Shown piece after piece: positions 16,909-24,975 of a stretch of 64,000 nucleotides of DNA (its first letter is position 1; every line of letters begins with the position of its first letter). The DNA comes from Maricaulis sp965228215 (GTDB lineage Bacteria; Pseudomonadota; Alphaproteobacteria; Caulobacterales; Maricaulaceae). The DNA lies in the NCBI GenBank assembly GCA_965228215.1, contig OZ245800.1:1612001-1676000 (forward strand). The letters are read 5' to 3'. Below the pieces are notes generated by a model. The model was given only the letters and a program-made list of their open reading frames with translations. It ran no database searches and was not told where the DNA came from. The position numbers and the translations under genes are program-made.

Positions 16909-19900
16909 ATGTCATTGACGAAAAAGTTCGCATACGGCGCTGCGACAATCGCGCTGCTCGCTGCAGCACCGGCTGCGGTCTACGCTCAGGAAACCACTTC
17001 GGACATTCGTGGCTCTGTCACGGCCAATGGTGCACCGGTCTCGGGTGCCACGGTCATGATCATGCACGTGCCGACGGGTTCCCTGTCCACGGTGACGACG
17101 GGTGCCAACGGCGCCTTCAACGGCCGCGACCTTCGTGTCGGCGGTCCTTACACGGTCACCATCACCGCTTCCGGCTACCAGGCCCAGCGCATTGAGGACA
17201 TCTTCCTGTCCCTCGGTGCTCCGCTGAACCTTCCGGTCGAGCTCTCTGCCGGCAATGTTGACCAGATCGTGGTCACGGCCAGCGCAAGCTCCTTCGCCGA
17301 TCTGGCGACCGGCCCGGCTGCTCGCTTCACCGCTGACGACATCGATGGCCTGCCGTCGATCTCTCGCGACCCGCGCGACATCGCTCGCCTGAGCCCGTTC
17401 GCCAATCTGGACCCGGAAAACTCCGACGCCATCTCGCTGGCCGGCTCCAACAACCGCTACAACTCCTTCACGGTTGACGGTGTTGCCCAGAACGACCTGT
17501 TCGGCCTGAACTCGTCCGGTTTCCCGGCCGAGAACCGCGGCCCGGTCTCGATCGATGCCCTGGAAGCCATCTCCGTTGAAGTCGCTCCGTTCGACGTTCA
17601 GTACGGCGGCTTCTCCGGTGGTACCATCAACGCTGTCACGCGTTCCGGTTCCAACGAGTTCCACGGCTCGCTCTACTACTTCCGCACGGATGAAAGCCTG
17701 ATCGGCGACGAAACCGACGGTGTCACGCTCGGCACGTCCGACTTCTCCGAAGTCACGCGCGGTGGCTGGCTGTCCGGCCCGATCGTCGAAGACAAGCTGT
17801 TCTTCTTCGTGTCCTACGAGGAATTCACCCGCACCGAGCCGCTCGGCGAAGCTCCGCTGGGTGGTCCGCCGTCCCTGTTCACCGAGAACAGCGTCACGCA
17901 GGCTGAAGTCGACCAGATCCTCTCGATCATGCAGAGCGTCTACGGCCTCGACCTGACCAATTTCGACGAAGCCAACCTGGACACGGAAGACGAGAAGCTT
18001 CTCATCTCCCTGGACTGGAACGTGAACGAAGATCACCGCATCAAGTTCACCTACAACACGTCCGAAGGCACCTCCGTCCAGGAACGTTCCGACCGTGCCG
18101 ACATCGGTACGCCGTCGACCTGGTACAACCGTTCCGAGGAACTGGAATCCTTCGTTCTCCAGGGCTTCTCTGACTGGAGCGACAACTTCTCCACGGAAGT
18201 GAAGATCTCCTACTCCACGCAGGACACGGGTCAGAATTCCGTTGACGGTGCAGACTTCGCCCAGTTCGACATCGACACGCCGACTGGCGGTACGGTGTCG
18301 GTTGGTCCGGACTTCTTCCGTCACGCCAACGCCCTGTCCAACGAGCTGTGGCAGTTCAAGCTGCGCGGCGAATACATCGTCGGCGATCACGTGATCTCCG
18401 GTGGTTTCGAGCGCCAGTCGCAGGAAATCTTCAACCTGTTCGTTCCGGGTTCTGAAGGCTCCTATGACTTCGACTCGATCACGGACCTGCAGAACCGCGT
18501 CGCGTCCAGCCTGTTCTACAACAACGCTGTGACGAACAATGAAAACGACGGTGCCGCTGCCTGGGACTACGCGATCAACACGTTCTACATCCAGGACGAG
18601 TTCGCGGTTAACGACCAGCTGACGGTCATCGCCGGTCTGCGCTACGACTCCTACGAAGCTGCAAACACCATCACGCCGAACGCGAACTTCCAGGCTCGCT
18701 ACGGCTTCTCGAACACGACCACGCTCGACGGCCTCAGCATCCTGATGCCGCGTGTCGCGTTCAACTACGAGTCCGACATCACCTTCGGTTCCGACTTTGC
18801 TGACTTCGCCGTCAACGACGTTGTCTTCCGCGGTGGTCTTGGCCGTTTCGCCGGCGGCAACCCGTCGGTCTGGGTGTCCAACGGCTACTCGAACGATGGT
18901 GTGACGATCGACTCCGTCTTCATCGGCGGCCCGATCACCAATGTCGACGCCACCAACCTGCCGGCAGCCGCAACGTCGGCTCTGACGGCTGGCGACGGCT
19001 CCGTGAACGCCCTGCGTCCGGACTTCGAGATCCCGTCTGTCTGGCGTGCATCGCTGGGTGCCGACGTGAACTTCGACATCTTCGGTTCCGAAGACTGGAA
19101 CTTCACGTTCGACGCTCTGTGGGACACGCAGGACGGTGCTCCGTTCTGGTATGAGGCCAACTGCCCGGCTGCCAGCCAGGCTCACGACGGTCGTCCGATC
19201 TACAACTGCTCCACGGCTCGCCAGGACATCATCCTCGGCAACACCGACAAGGGCCGTTCGCTGATCCTCTCCTTCGAACTCGAGAAGGAATGGGACAATG
19301 GCTTCGGTTTCTGGACCAGCTATACGAATCAGGACATCACCGACGCCCACTCCGGTACGTCTTCGACGGCAACGTCGAACTACTCGGACTACGCGTCGTT
19401 TGACCGTCAGAACCCGTACTCCTCGACGTCCAACTACGAGATCGAACACGACTGGAAGGTTCGCGCTTCCTGGCGTCACGCGTTCTTCGAGGACTACGAG
19501 ACCCGTGTTGAAGTCTTCATGAACCGCCGTTCCGGCCGTCACTTCAGCTACACGTACGGTTACTCGAACGGTCTGGGCAACCAGTACCGCAACATCTCGC
19601 CGTTCGGCATCAACGAGAGCGCTGCCGACGACGAAGGTACGCTGTTCTACGTGCCGATGGCTGATGGTTCGGGCAATGTGACCCTGACGTCTGACCCGAA
19701 CGTGACCTACACGGCCGGTTTCGACATCACGTCGTTCAACAACTATCTCCAGACGACGGGCCTGATCGGTTATGCCGGCCAGATCGCTCCGCGTAACGAG
19801 TTCGAGAGCCCCTGGTCGACGATCTTCGACGTTCGTCTGCAGCAGGAGTTCCCGGCCTTCTTCCCGCAGAGCGCCCGTGGCATCTTCTACCTGGACATCG

Positions 19901-20109
19901 AGAACTTCGGTAACCTGATCAATTCCGATTGGGGCCGTTACGAGCAGGTTCGCTACGAGTACTTCCAGCCGGTCGTGGAACTCTACGACATCAATGGCGC
20001 TGGCCAGTACGTCTACGACGACGCTCGCGGTGTGCCGCACTCCAACGAGAACCGCATCTCGCGTTCCTCGCTGTGGCAGATCCAGTTCGGTGTCCGCTAC
20101 CAGTTCTAA
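16909..20109 (+). CDS. TonB-dependent receptor with N-terminal carboxypeptidase-regulatory-like domain (Oar-like)
   Basis: An outer-membrane transporter of 1066 residues. It starts with a signal peptide cleaved after AVYA (residue 26). A CarboxypepD_reg-like Ig domain follows (residues ~30-110, IRGSVTANGAPVSGATV), then a TonB-box-like DQIVVTA. The plug domain is at ~115-230 (FTVDGVAQNDLFG, FDVQYGGFSGGTINAVTRSG), and a long barrel ends in RYQF with a terminal Phe. ATG 16909 follows GGGGGAC. Codon use is extremely biased, avoiding TTA, CTA and TCA throughout, which suggests very high expression. The ligand is unknown; Oar-type receptors are often linked to large or peptide substrates. A hairpin terminator follows. 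Confidence 0.92.
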   Translation: MSLTKKFAYGAATIALLAAAPAAVYAQETTSDIRGSVTANGAPVSGATVMIMHVPTGSLSTVTTGANGAFNGRDLRVGGPYTVTITASGYQAQRIEDIFLSLGAPLNLPVELSAGNVDQIVVTASASSFADLATGPAARFTADDIDGLPSISRDPRDIARLSPFANLDPENSDAISLAGSNNRYNSFTVDGVAQNDLFGLNSSGFPAENRGPVSIDALEAISVEVAPFDVQYGGFSGGTINAVTRSGSNEFHGSLYYFRTDESLIGDETDGVTLGTSDFSEVTRGGWLSGPIVEDKLFFFVSYEEFTRTEPLGEAPLGGPPSLFTENSVTQAEVDQILSIMQSVYGLDLTNFDEANLDTEDEKLLISLDWNVNEDHRIKFTYNTSEGTSVQERSDRADIGTPSTWYNRSEELESFVLQGFSDWSDNFSTEVKISYSTQDTGQNSVDGADFAQFDIDTPTGGTVSVGPDFFRHANALSNELWQFKLRGEYIVGDHVISGGFERQSQEIFNLFVPGSEGSYDFDSITDLQNRVASSLFYNNAVTNNENDGAAAWDYAINTFYIQDEFAVNDQLTVIAGLRYDSYEAANTITPNANFQARYGFSNTTTLDGLSILMPRVAFNYESDITFGSDFADFAVNDVVFRGGLGRFAGGNPSVWVSNGYSNDGVTIDSVFIGGPITNVDATNLPAAATSALTAGDGSVNALRPDFEIPSVWRASLGADVNFDIFGSEDWNFTFDALWDTQDGAPFWYEANCPAASQAHDGRPIYNCSTARQDIILGNTDKGRSLILSFELEKEWDNGFGFWTSYTNQDITDAHSGTSSTATSNYSDYASFDRQNPYSSTSNYEIEHDWKVRASWRHAFFEDYETRVEVFMNRRSGRHFSYTYGYSNGLGNQYRNISPFGINESAADDEGTLFYVPMADGSGNVTLTSDPNVTYTAGFDITSFNNYLQTTGLIGYAGQIAPRNEFESPWSTIFDVRLQQEFPAFFPQSARGIFYLDIENFGNLINSDWGRYEQVRYEYFQPVVELYDINGAGQYVYDDARGVPHSNENRISRSSLWQIQFGVRYQF

Positions 20110-20134
20110 TCTGGTTGCAACATCGCAATTCCTG

Positions 20135-20168
20135 GAAGGGCGGCCCTCGGGCCGCCCTTCTTCTTTTG
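20135..20168 (+). terminator. Intrinsic terminator of the TonB receptor gene
   Basis: A 12-base perfect stem, GAAGGGCGGCCC / GGGCCGCCCTTC, followed by TTCTTTT. It lies 26 bases after the stop and directly before the agmatine deiminase gene. Confidence 0.88.
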
Positions 20169-20194
20169 AGAGACCCGTGCTAGAGGCGCGCGCC

Positions 20195-21205
20195 ATGAAA
20201 CCCGTCCATCTGCCCCATGAATCCAGCCCACCGGCGCAGGTCTTCACCTGCTGGCCGGCGGCCGTGGATCTGTGGCAAGACGACTTGCATCCCGCCCAGG
20301 CGGAATTCGGCGCCTTCCTCTCGGCGATGATTTCGGGTGGCTCGGCGCGCCTGCCGCTCACCATCCTGGCCGCCACGGCACAGGCCGAGGCATCGGCCCG
20401 TCAGGCTCTGGGTTCGCGTGCGGACGTTGTGCGGTCGCCCTATGGCGATGTCTGGACGCGGGATACCGGACCGGTCTTCCTGCGGGAAAACGGCAAGCTG
20501 ATCGCACTGCGCTTCCGTTTCAACGGCTGGGGCGGCAAGTTCGACTTCCCGGATGATCGCGGGGTGAGCACCCGTATTGCGGAACTCGCCGGTGCCGAAA
20601 TGCGTGATGTGGATCTGGTGGCCGAGGGCGGCGCGCTGGAGTTCGACGGTGACGGCACGCTGATCACCACCCGGCAATGCCTGCTCAATGCCAATCGCAA
20701 TCCCGGGCTCAGCGAGGCCCAGGTCGAGGCCCGGCTGAAAGCAGCGCTGGGGGTCCAGAAAATCCTCTGGATCGATGAGGGCCTGGCCGGGGATCACACC
20801 GACGGCCATATCGACAATATCGTGCGCTTCGCGCGTCCCGGCGTGGTGGTCTGCCAGATGCCGTTCGGCGAAGACGATCCGCAGGCCCGCATCCTCACAG
20901 GGATTTCGCGCCAGCTCTCGCGCATGACCGATGCCCGCGGGCGCCGGCTCCAGGTCCGCCATATCCCGTCACCCGGCCGGGTCGAGACGGAGGAGGGCGG
21001 GATCATGCCGGCCAGCTACATGAACTGGGTGACCGGTCCGAACAACCTGGTCGTGCCCGTCTACGGCCGGCCGGGCGAGAGCGCGGCCTTGCGGGGTCTC
21101 CAGGCGGCTTTTCCGGATCACCGGATTGTCGGACGCGCATCAGGCGCTATTCTGACCGGGGGTGGGGCGTTTCATTGCGTGACCTGTCACGTGCCCGGAG
21201 ATTGA
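20195..21205 (+). CDS. aguA: Agmatine deiminase
   Basis: Hydrolyses agmatine to N-carbamoylputrescine and ammonia. The 336-residue protein belongs to the guanidino-group-modifying (PAD_porph) family. It has DVWTRDTGPVF, NGWGGKFDFPDD, LVAEGGALEFDG, DHTDGHIDNI and the catalytic cysteine near the C-terminus in GGGAFHCVTC (Cys328). It is followed, after a serine hydrolase gene, by the next enzyme of the pathway (aguB). Arginine decarboxylase, which would supply agmatine, is not in the window. Confidence 0.93.
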   Translation: MKPVHLPHESSPPAQVFTCWPAAVDLWQDDLHPAQAEFGAFLSAMISGGSARLPLTILAATAQAEASARQALGSRADVVRSPYGDVWTRDTGPVFLRENGKLIALRFRFNGWGGKFDFPDDRGVSTRIAELAGAEMRDVDLVAEGGALEFDGDGTLITTRQCLLNANRNPGLSEAQVEARLKAALGVQKILWIDEGLAGDHTDGHIDNIVRFARPGVVVCQMPFGEDDPQARILTGISRQLSRMTDARGRRLQVRHIPSPGRVETEEGGIMPASYMNWVTGPNNLVVPVYGRPGESAALRGLQAAFPDHRIVGRASGAILTGGGAFHCVTCHVPGD

Positions 21206-21207
21206 TC

Positions 21208-22374
21208 GTGCTGCGTAACCTGTTTGCTGCCGGCCTAGCCGCCGCGACCCAGACCGTTGTTTTCACACCCCTTGCCCAGGCCAATGATGCGCCGGCCATT
21301 CCCGACTATGTCGAGGATGTGCGCGCGCAGTTCGACCGCGCGGTCCAGGACCGGCGGATCGTCGGTCTGGCTGCCGCCGTCATCGAGAACGGCGAACCGG
21401 TTCTCGTCTACACCCACGGCCGGACCGCCGCCGGCCAGGGCGATGAGGTCACGCCGAGCACGCTGTTCCGCGCGGCGTCCGTGTCCAAGACCTTCACCGG
21501 CACCCTGCTCGCGATGCTTGAAGCCGAGGGCATGCTGGATCTTGATGCCGACATGCCGTCCCAGGTGCTGACCCTGGATGCGTCGCGACAGCCCACCATC
21601 CTGGAAGTTGCCAGTCACCAGACGGGGCTTCCGCCCAATGCCTATGATCTCGACCTCGAGGCTGGCCAGCGCCCGGAACGGATCCGCGAACGCCTCGCCT
21701 CGGTCGACCTGATCTGCCCGATCGGGGATTGCTACACCTATCAGAATGTCGCCTTCGCCGCGGTCGAGGATCTCGTCGAGCGTGCGACCGGCGAGGATTT
21801 CGAGGCAGTGGTCGAGGCGCGCCTGTTCGATGCGCTCGGTCTCGACACGGCGTCGATGGGTACGGACGCGCTGACCTCCGAGGACTCCTGGGCCCGGCCG
21901 CATCGCGGCTGGCGCCGCGTAGCCAATCGTCCGGGCGATCCGGAGACCAATTATGACCGGCTGCCGTCTGCCTCGGGCGTCAATCTCTCGCTGGAGGACC
22001 TGATCGCCTGGGCGCAGGTCCAGCTCGGCAGCCGTCCCGGATTGCCGGAGGACGTTCGCGACCGGGCGCACAGCCGCCTGGTGGAAACCGTGCGCGAGAC
22101 GCGCCGGCTGGGCGATCTGCGCAGCCGGGTCGATGCCACCTGGTATGGACTTGGCTGGCGCATCTATGACTGGGGCGATCGCACCCTGGTGATGCATTCC
22201 GGCTATCTCTCGGGATATGGCGCTCAGATCGTGCTGGAACCGGAAACCGGATTCGGCTTTGTCGCCCTCTGGAATTCGGATAATCGACCGGCCTGGTGGT
22301 TGTGGCCCACCGTCATGGACCTGCGCACCGGCGGCAGTCCGGGCGGCTGGCTGGACCGGTTCGACGAGGACTGA
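21208..22374 (+). CDS. Serine hydrolase, beta-lactamase class C/penicillin-binding-protein-like, exported
   Basis: A 388-residue exported protein. The active-site triad is visible: SVSK (Ser91, Lys94), YQN (Tyr178) and HSG (about residue 330). The N-terminal hydrophobic stretch followed by PLAQA suggests a cleaved signal peptide. I chose GTG 21208, two bases after the aguA stop with GGAG upstream; an in-frame TTG at 21175 inside aguA is less likely. It sits between aguA and aguB, which overlaps its transcript, so the three are co-transcribed. Known members are esterases, D-aminopeptidases or beta-lactamases; a link to agmatine is unexplained. Confidence 0.87.
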   Translation: MLRNLFAAGLAAATQTVVFTPLAQANDAPAIPDYVEDVRAQFDRAVQDRRIVGLAAAVIENGEPVLVYTHGRTAAGQGDEVTPSTLFRAASVSKTFTGTLLAMLEAEGMLDLDADMPSQVLTLDASRQPTILEVASHQTGLPPNAYDLDLEAGQRPERIRERLASVDLICPIGDCYTYQNVAFAAVEDLVERATGEDFEAVVEARLFDALGLDTASMGTDALTSEDSWARPHRGWRRVANRPGDPETNYDRLPSASGVNLSLEDLIAWAQVQLGSRPGLPEDVRDRAHSRLVETVRETRRLGDLRSRVDATWYGLGWRIYDWGDRTLVMHSGYLSGYGAQIVLEPETGFGFVALWNSDNRPAWWLWPTVMDLRTGGSPGGWLDRFDED

Positions 22375-22379
22375 GCGAA

Positions 22380-23231
22380 ATGAGCAAACTCCGTGTGGCA
22401 GGGCTGCAGGCCGCGTTCAGCGATGATATCGACGCCAATATCGCCAAGGTTGGCGATATGATCCGTCGCGCAGCCGGTGAGGGTGCACAGGTCGTGCTGC
22501 CGCCGGAACTCTTCCAGGGCCATTATTTCTGCAAGACCCAGGACGAGGCGAATTTCGACCGGGCCTGGCCGGCGGAGACGCATCCGTGCGTCGTGGCCAT
22601 GCGGGATCTCGCTGCCGAGCTCGGTGTGGTGATCCCGGTCTCGATCTTCGAGCGCGACGGGCCGGAATTCTACAATTCCCTGGTCATGATCGACGCCGAT
22701 GGCAGCAATCTGGGCACCTATCGCAAGAGCCATATTCCCGACGGTCCGGGCTATATGGAGAAATTCTACTTCCGCCCGGGCAATACGGGTTTCCGCGTCT
22801 GGGAAACCCGCCATGGCCGTATCGGCGTGGGTATCTGCTGGGATCAGTGGTTTCCCGAAGCCGCACGCGCCATGACGCTGATGGGTGCCGAGATCCTGCT
22901 CTACCCGACCGCGATCGGATCGGAGCCCCACGATGCCAGCCTCAATACCGCCGAGACCTGGCAACGCGCCATGCAGGGCCATGCCGTCTCAAACGTGATC
23001 CCGGTTCTCGCCGCGAACCGGATCGGCGATGAGGATGGTCAGGTTTTCTATGGAAGCAGTTTTGTCGCCGACCATTCCGGGGGCCTGGTCTCGGAACTGG
23101 GCCGGGATGAAGAGGGTATAGTGACGGCGGAGTTCGACCGGGAATTCCTGCAGCGCCACAGGGCGGCCTGGGGATTCTTCCGGGACCGGCGCCCGGATCT
23201 CTATGCGCGCTATTTCAGCCCGCCCGCCTGA
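22380..23231 (+). CDS. aguB: N-carbamoylputrescine amidase
   Basis: A nitrilase-superfamily enzyme of 283 residues that converts N-carbamoylputrescine to putrescine, CO2 and ammonia. The Glu-Lys-Cys triad is in PPELF (Glu43), YRKSHIPDG (Lys116) and GICWDQWFPE (Cys153). The segments GYMEKFYFRPGNTGF and SEPHDASLNT are typical of AguB rather than other nitrilases. The start is 5 bases after the preceding stop. Its 3' end overlaps a small convergent gene by 22 bases. Confidence 0.94.
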   Translation: MSKLRVAGLQAAFSDDIDANIAKVGDMIRRAAGEGAQVVLPPELFQGHYFCKTQDEANFDRAWPAETHPCVVAMRDLAAELGVVIPVSIFERDGPEFYNSLVMIDADGSNLGTYRKSHIPDGPGYMEKFYFRPGNTGFRVWETRHGRIGVGICWDQWFPEAARAMTLMGAEILLYPTAIGSEPHDASLNTAETWQRAMQGHAVSNVIPVLAANRIGDEDGQVFYGSSFVADHSGGLVSELGRDEEGIVTAEFDREFLQRHRAAWGFFRDRRPDLYARYFSPPA

Positions 23232-23416
23232 GGCGTCGCCGTCGATCGCCGGCGGGCCGGGATCATGATCGCAATCATCGTCGCAATGGAGAGTGCCGGC
23301 CATCCGAAGGCAATCGCCTGATCGGCATGTCCGAGCGAAAAACTGTAAGCAGCCGCCGTGATTCCGGCGATGGCCACCGCAGCGGCCGCGATCATCAAGG
23401 CGAGACGAATAGCCAT
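23210..23416 (-). CDS. Small two-helix membrane protein, unknown function
   Basis: A 68-residue protein with two hydrophobic segments (residues ~5-26 and ~35-52) and a basic tail (PARRRS). ATG 23416 has an excellent GGAGG 6 bases upstream, which is the main reason to accept it. No family is recognised. Its last 22 bases overlap aguB on the other strand. Confidence 0.55.
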   Translation of the reverse strand: MAIRLALMIAAAAVAIAGITAAAYSFSLGHADQAIAFGWPALSIATMIAIMIPARRRSTATPQAGGLK

Positions 23417-23559
23417 GTATTCCTCCATCTCCCCCGCCGACAAGCATTGATCCCTCAGCCCCTCCATCATGACACAGAGGGATGAATGACTCCTTAGTCC
23501 CCCTTGGAAAAAGAACTTCAGAAAATAAAGTACTCTTGTTCAACGGACAGGAGGACAGG

Positions 23560-24102
23560 ATGTTCCGCAAGACTTCAACGACTGCAATGAGTGTCGCCGC
23601 GATGGTGCTGGCGATGGGTATGACCGGGCCGAGCCAGGCCGAGGACGAGGCGCTGCCGGGCGAGTTGCTGGCCTGGATGGATGGCGAATGGCAGGGCCAG
23701 GGCTGGGTCATCGACCGGACCGGCCAGCGCCACACATTCGATGTGTTCGAGACGGCCGAGATCCGGGCGGGCGGCCACGCCGTCGTCGTCGCCGGTGAGG
23801 GTTTCGCCCCGGCCGGTGCCGGGCGCGAGGGCCGCAAGGTGCATGATGCCGTAGGCTTCATCACCGCTGCCGGAAGCCCGGGCTACCAGATGCGCGCCAT
23901 CACCTATCAGGGATACATGCAGGACGCCGACATTGTGCTGACCGAGACCGGGTTCGAATGGTCGATCGATCTCGGACAGGATGCCCGCGTTGTCTACACC
24001 ACGACCTATGAGGATGGTGTCTGGTCGGAGACGGGTGCGTATTGCTCGCCACAGACCGGATGCATGGAGAATTTCTCGATGCGGCTGGAACGGGTCGACT
24101 AG
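23560..24102 (+). CDS. Secreted protein of unknown function, DUF1579-like
   Basis: A 180-residue exported protein. The signal peptide ends near PSQAEDE. A beta-rich domain follows with a WMDGEWQGQGW opening, VHDAVGF and a repeated acidic/aromatic pattern. This layout recalls DUF1579/lipocalin-like small-molecule-binding domains, but I recognise no diagnostic motif. ATG 23560 follows GGAGGACAGG. Its two cysteines (CSPQTGC) may form a disulfide in the periplasm. Confidence 0.6.
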   Translation: MFRKTSTTAMSVAAMVLAMGMTGPSQAEDEALPGELLAWMDGEWQGQGWVIDRTGQRHTFDVFETAEIRAGGHAVVVAGEGFAPAGAGREGRKVHDAVGFITAAGSPGYQMRAITYQGYMQDADIVLTETGFEWSIDLGQDARVVYTTTYEDGVWSETGAYCSPQTGCMENFSMRLERVD

Positions 24103-24109
24103 ACCCGTT
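24089..24109. terminator. Hairpin across the stop codon of the secreted protein gene
   Basis: An 8-base perfect stem, AACGGGTC / GACCCGTT, with a 5-base loop that contains the TAG stop. There is no T-run, so termination is uncertain. It lies between convergent genes. Confidence 0.4.
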
Positions 24110-24123
24110 CCGCCAGGCCCGGC

Positions 24124-24762
24124 CTAGCTGAGCAGGGCGCCCTTGATGCCGTCGAAGATGAACTGGGCAGCGAGGGCAGCAAGAATGACACCGAGGATGC
24201 GGGTGATCATGGCCGCCATCGAGTCGCCGATCAGCCGCATCACCGGTCCGATCAGAAGAAAGACGACGAGGCAGATCAGCAGGTTCACACCGGCACCTGC
24301 CAGCACGGCCCCGCGGGCGATCCAGTCATCATTCTGGGACATGAACAGCATGATCGTCGCGATGGAACCGGGACCGGCCAGCATCGGGATCGCCATCGGG
24401 AAGACGGAAATGTCCTCGGTGGTGCCCGGGACAGTGTCGTCCTCTTCGGAGATCTTCTCGGCGCGTTCCTCGCGGCGTTCCGTCCGCTTCTCGAAAATCA
24501 TCTCGAGCGCCATCAGGAAGAGCAGCACGCCGCCGGCAGCCCGGAAGGCGTCCAGGCTGATATGCATGGCATCCAGCAGCCAGCGGCCGACCAGGGCAAA
24601 GCCCAGCAGCACGCCCGCAGCGATCACCACCGACTTGATCGCCATGGCCCGGCGATGGGCTTTCGGCGATCCCTTGGTCAGGGCAGCAAAGATCGGCGCC
24701 ACGCCCGGCGGGTCGATGGCCACAAAGAATGTCACGAAGGCAGTGGTGAATATTTCGAGCAT
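24124..24762 (-). CDS. MarC-family integral membrane protein
   Basis: A 212-residue inner-membrane protein with six hydrophobic segments. The family opening is seen in FVTFFVAIDPPGVAPIF, and the middle motif in FPMAIPMLAGPGSIATIM. A charged loop (EKRTERREERAEKISEED) separates the two halves. The MarC family's transport function is unresolved; the name comes from the mar region, not from proven drug resistance. Confidence 0.9.
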   Translation of the reverse strand: MLEIFTTAFVTFFVAIDPPGVAPIFAALTKGSPKAHRRAMAIKSVVIAAGVLLGFALVGRWLLDAMHISLDAFRAAGGVLLFLMALEMIFEKRTERREERAEKISEEDDTVPGTTEDISVFPMAIPMLAGPGSIATIMLFMSQNDDWIARGAVLAGAGVNLLICLVVFLLIGPVMRLIGDSMAAMITRILGVILAALAAQFIFDGIKGALLS

Positions 24763-24975
24763 GATTTTGTCCTCTAAGCCCCCCTTATCCTTCTAAATCG
24801 CGCCCGTCACGCGATTTCCTCCCGCTCCATGTCAGACCAGATTTGCGAAAACGCCGCGCCTCGCATCGCGCGAAATTCCCCTGACACGGGAATGAAAATG
24901 TTAGTACTATCGTGCTATCGCATTGAAACTTGGTGCTCTTGGACTGGATCCAGTCCAGCAGGGAAGGAGGGGACC

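Noticed and set aside
16912..20376. A 1154-codon open frame on the minus strand across the large TonB receptor gene.
   Set aside because: It is in codon register with the receptor and stays open only because TTA, CTA and TCA are avoided. The plus-strand protein has a signal peptide, plug and barrel; the minus-strand product is a charged low-complexity chain.
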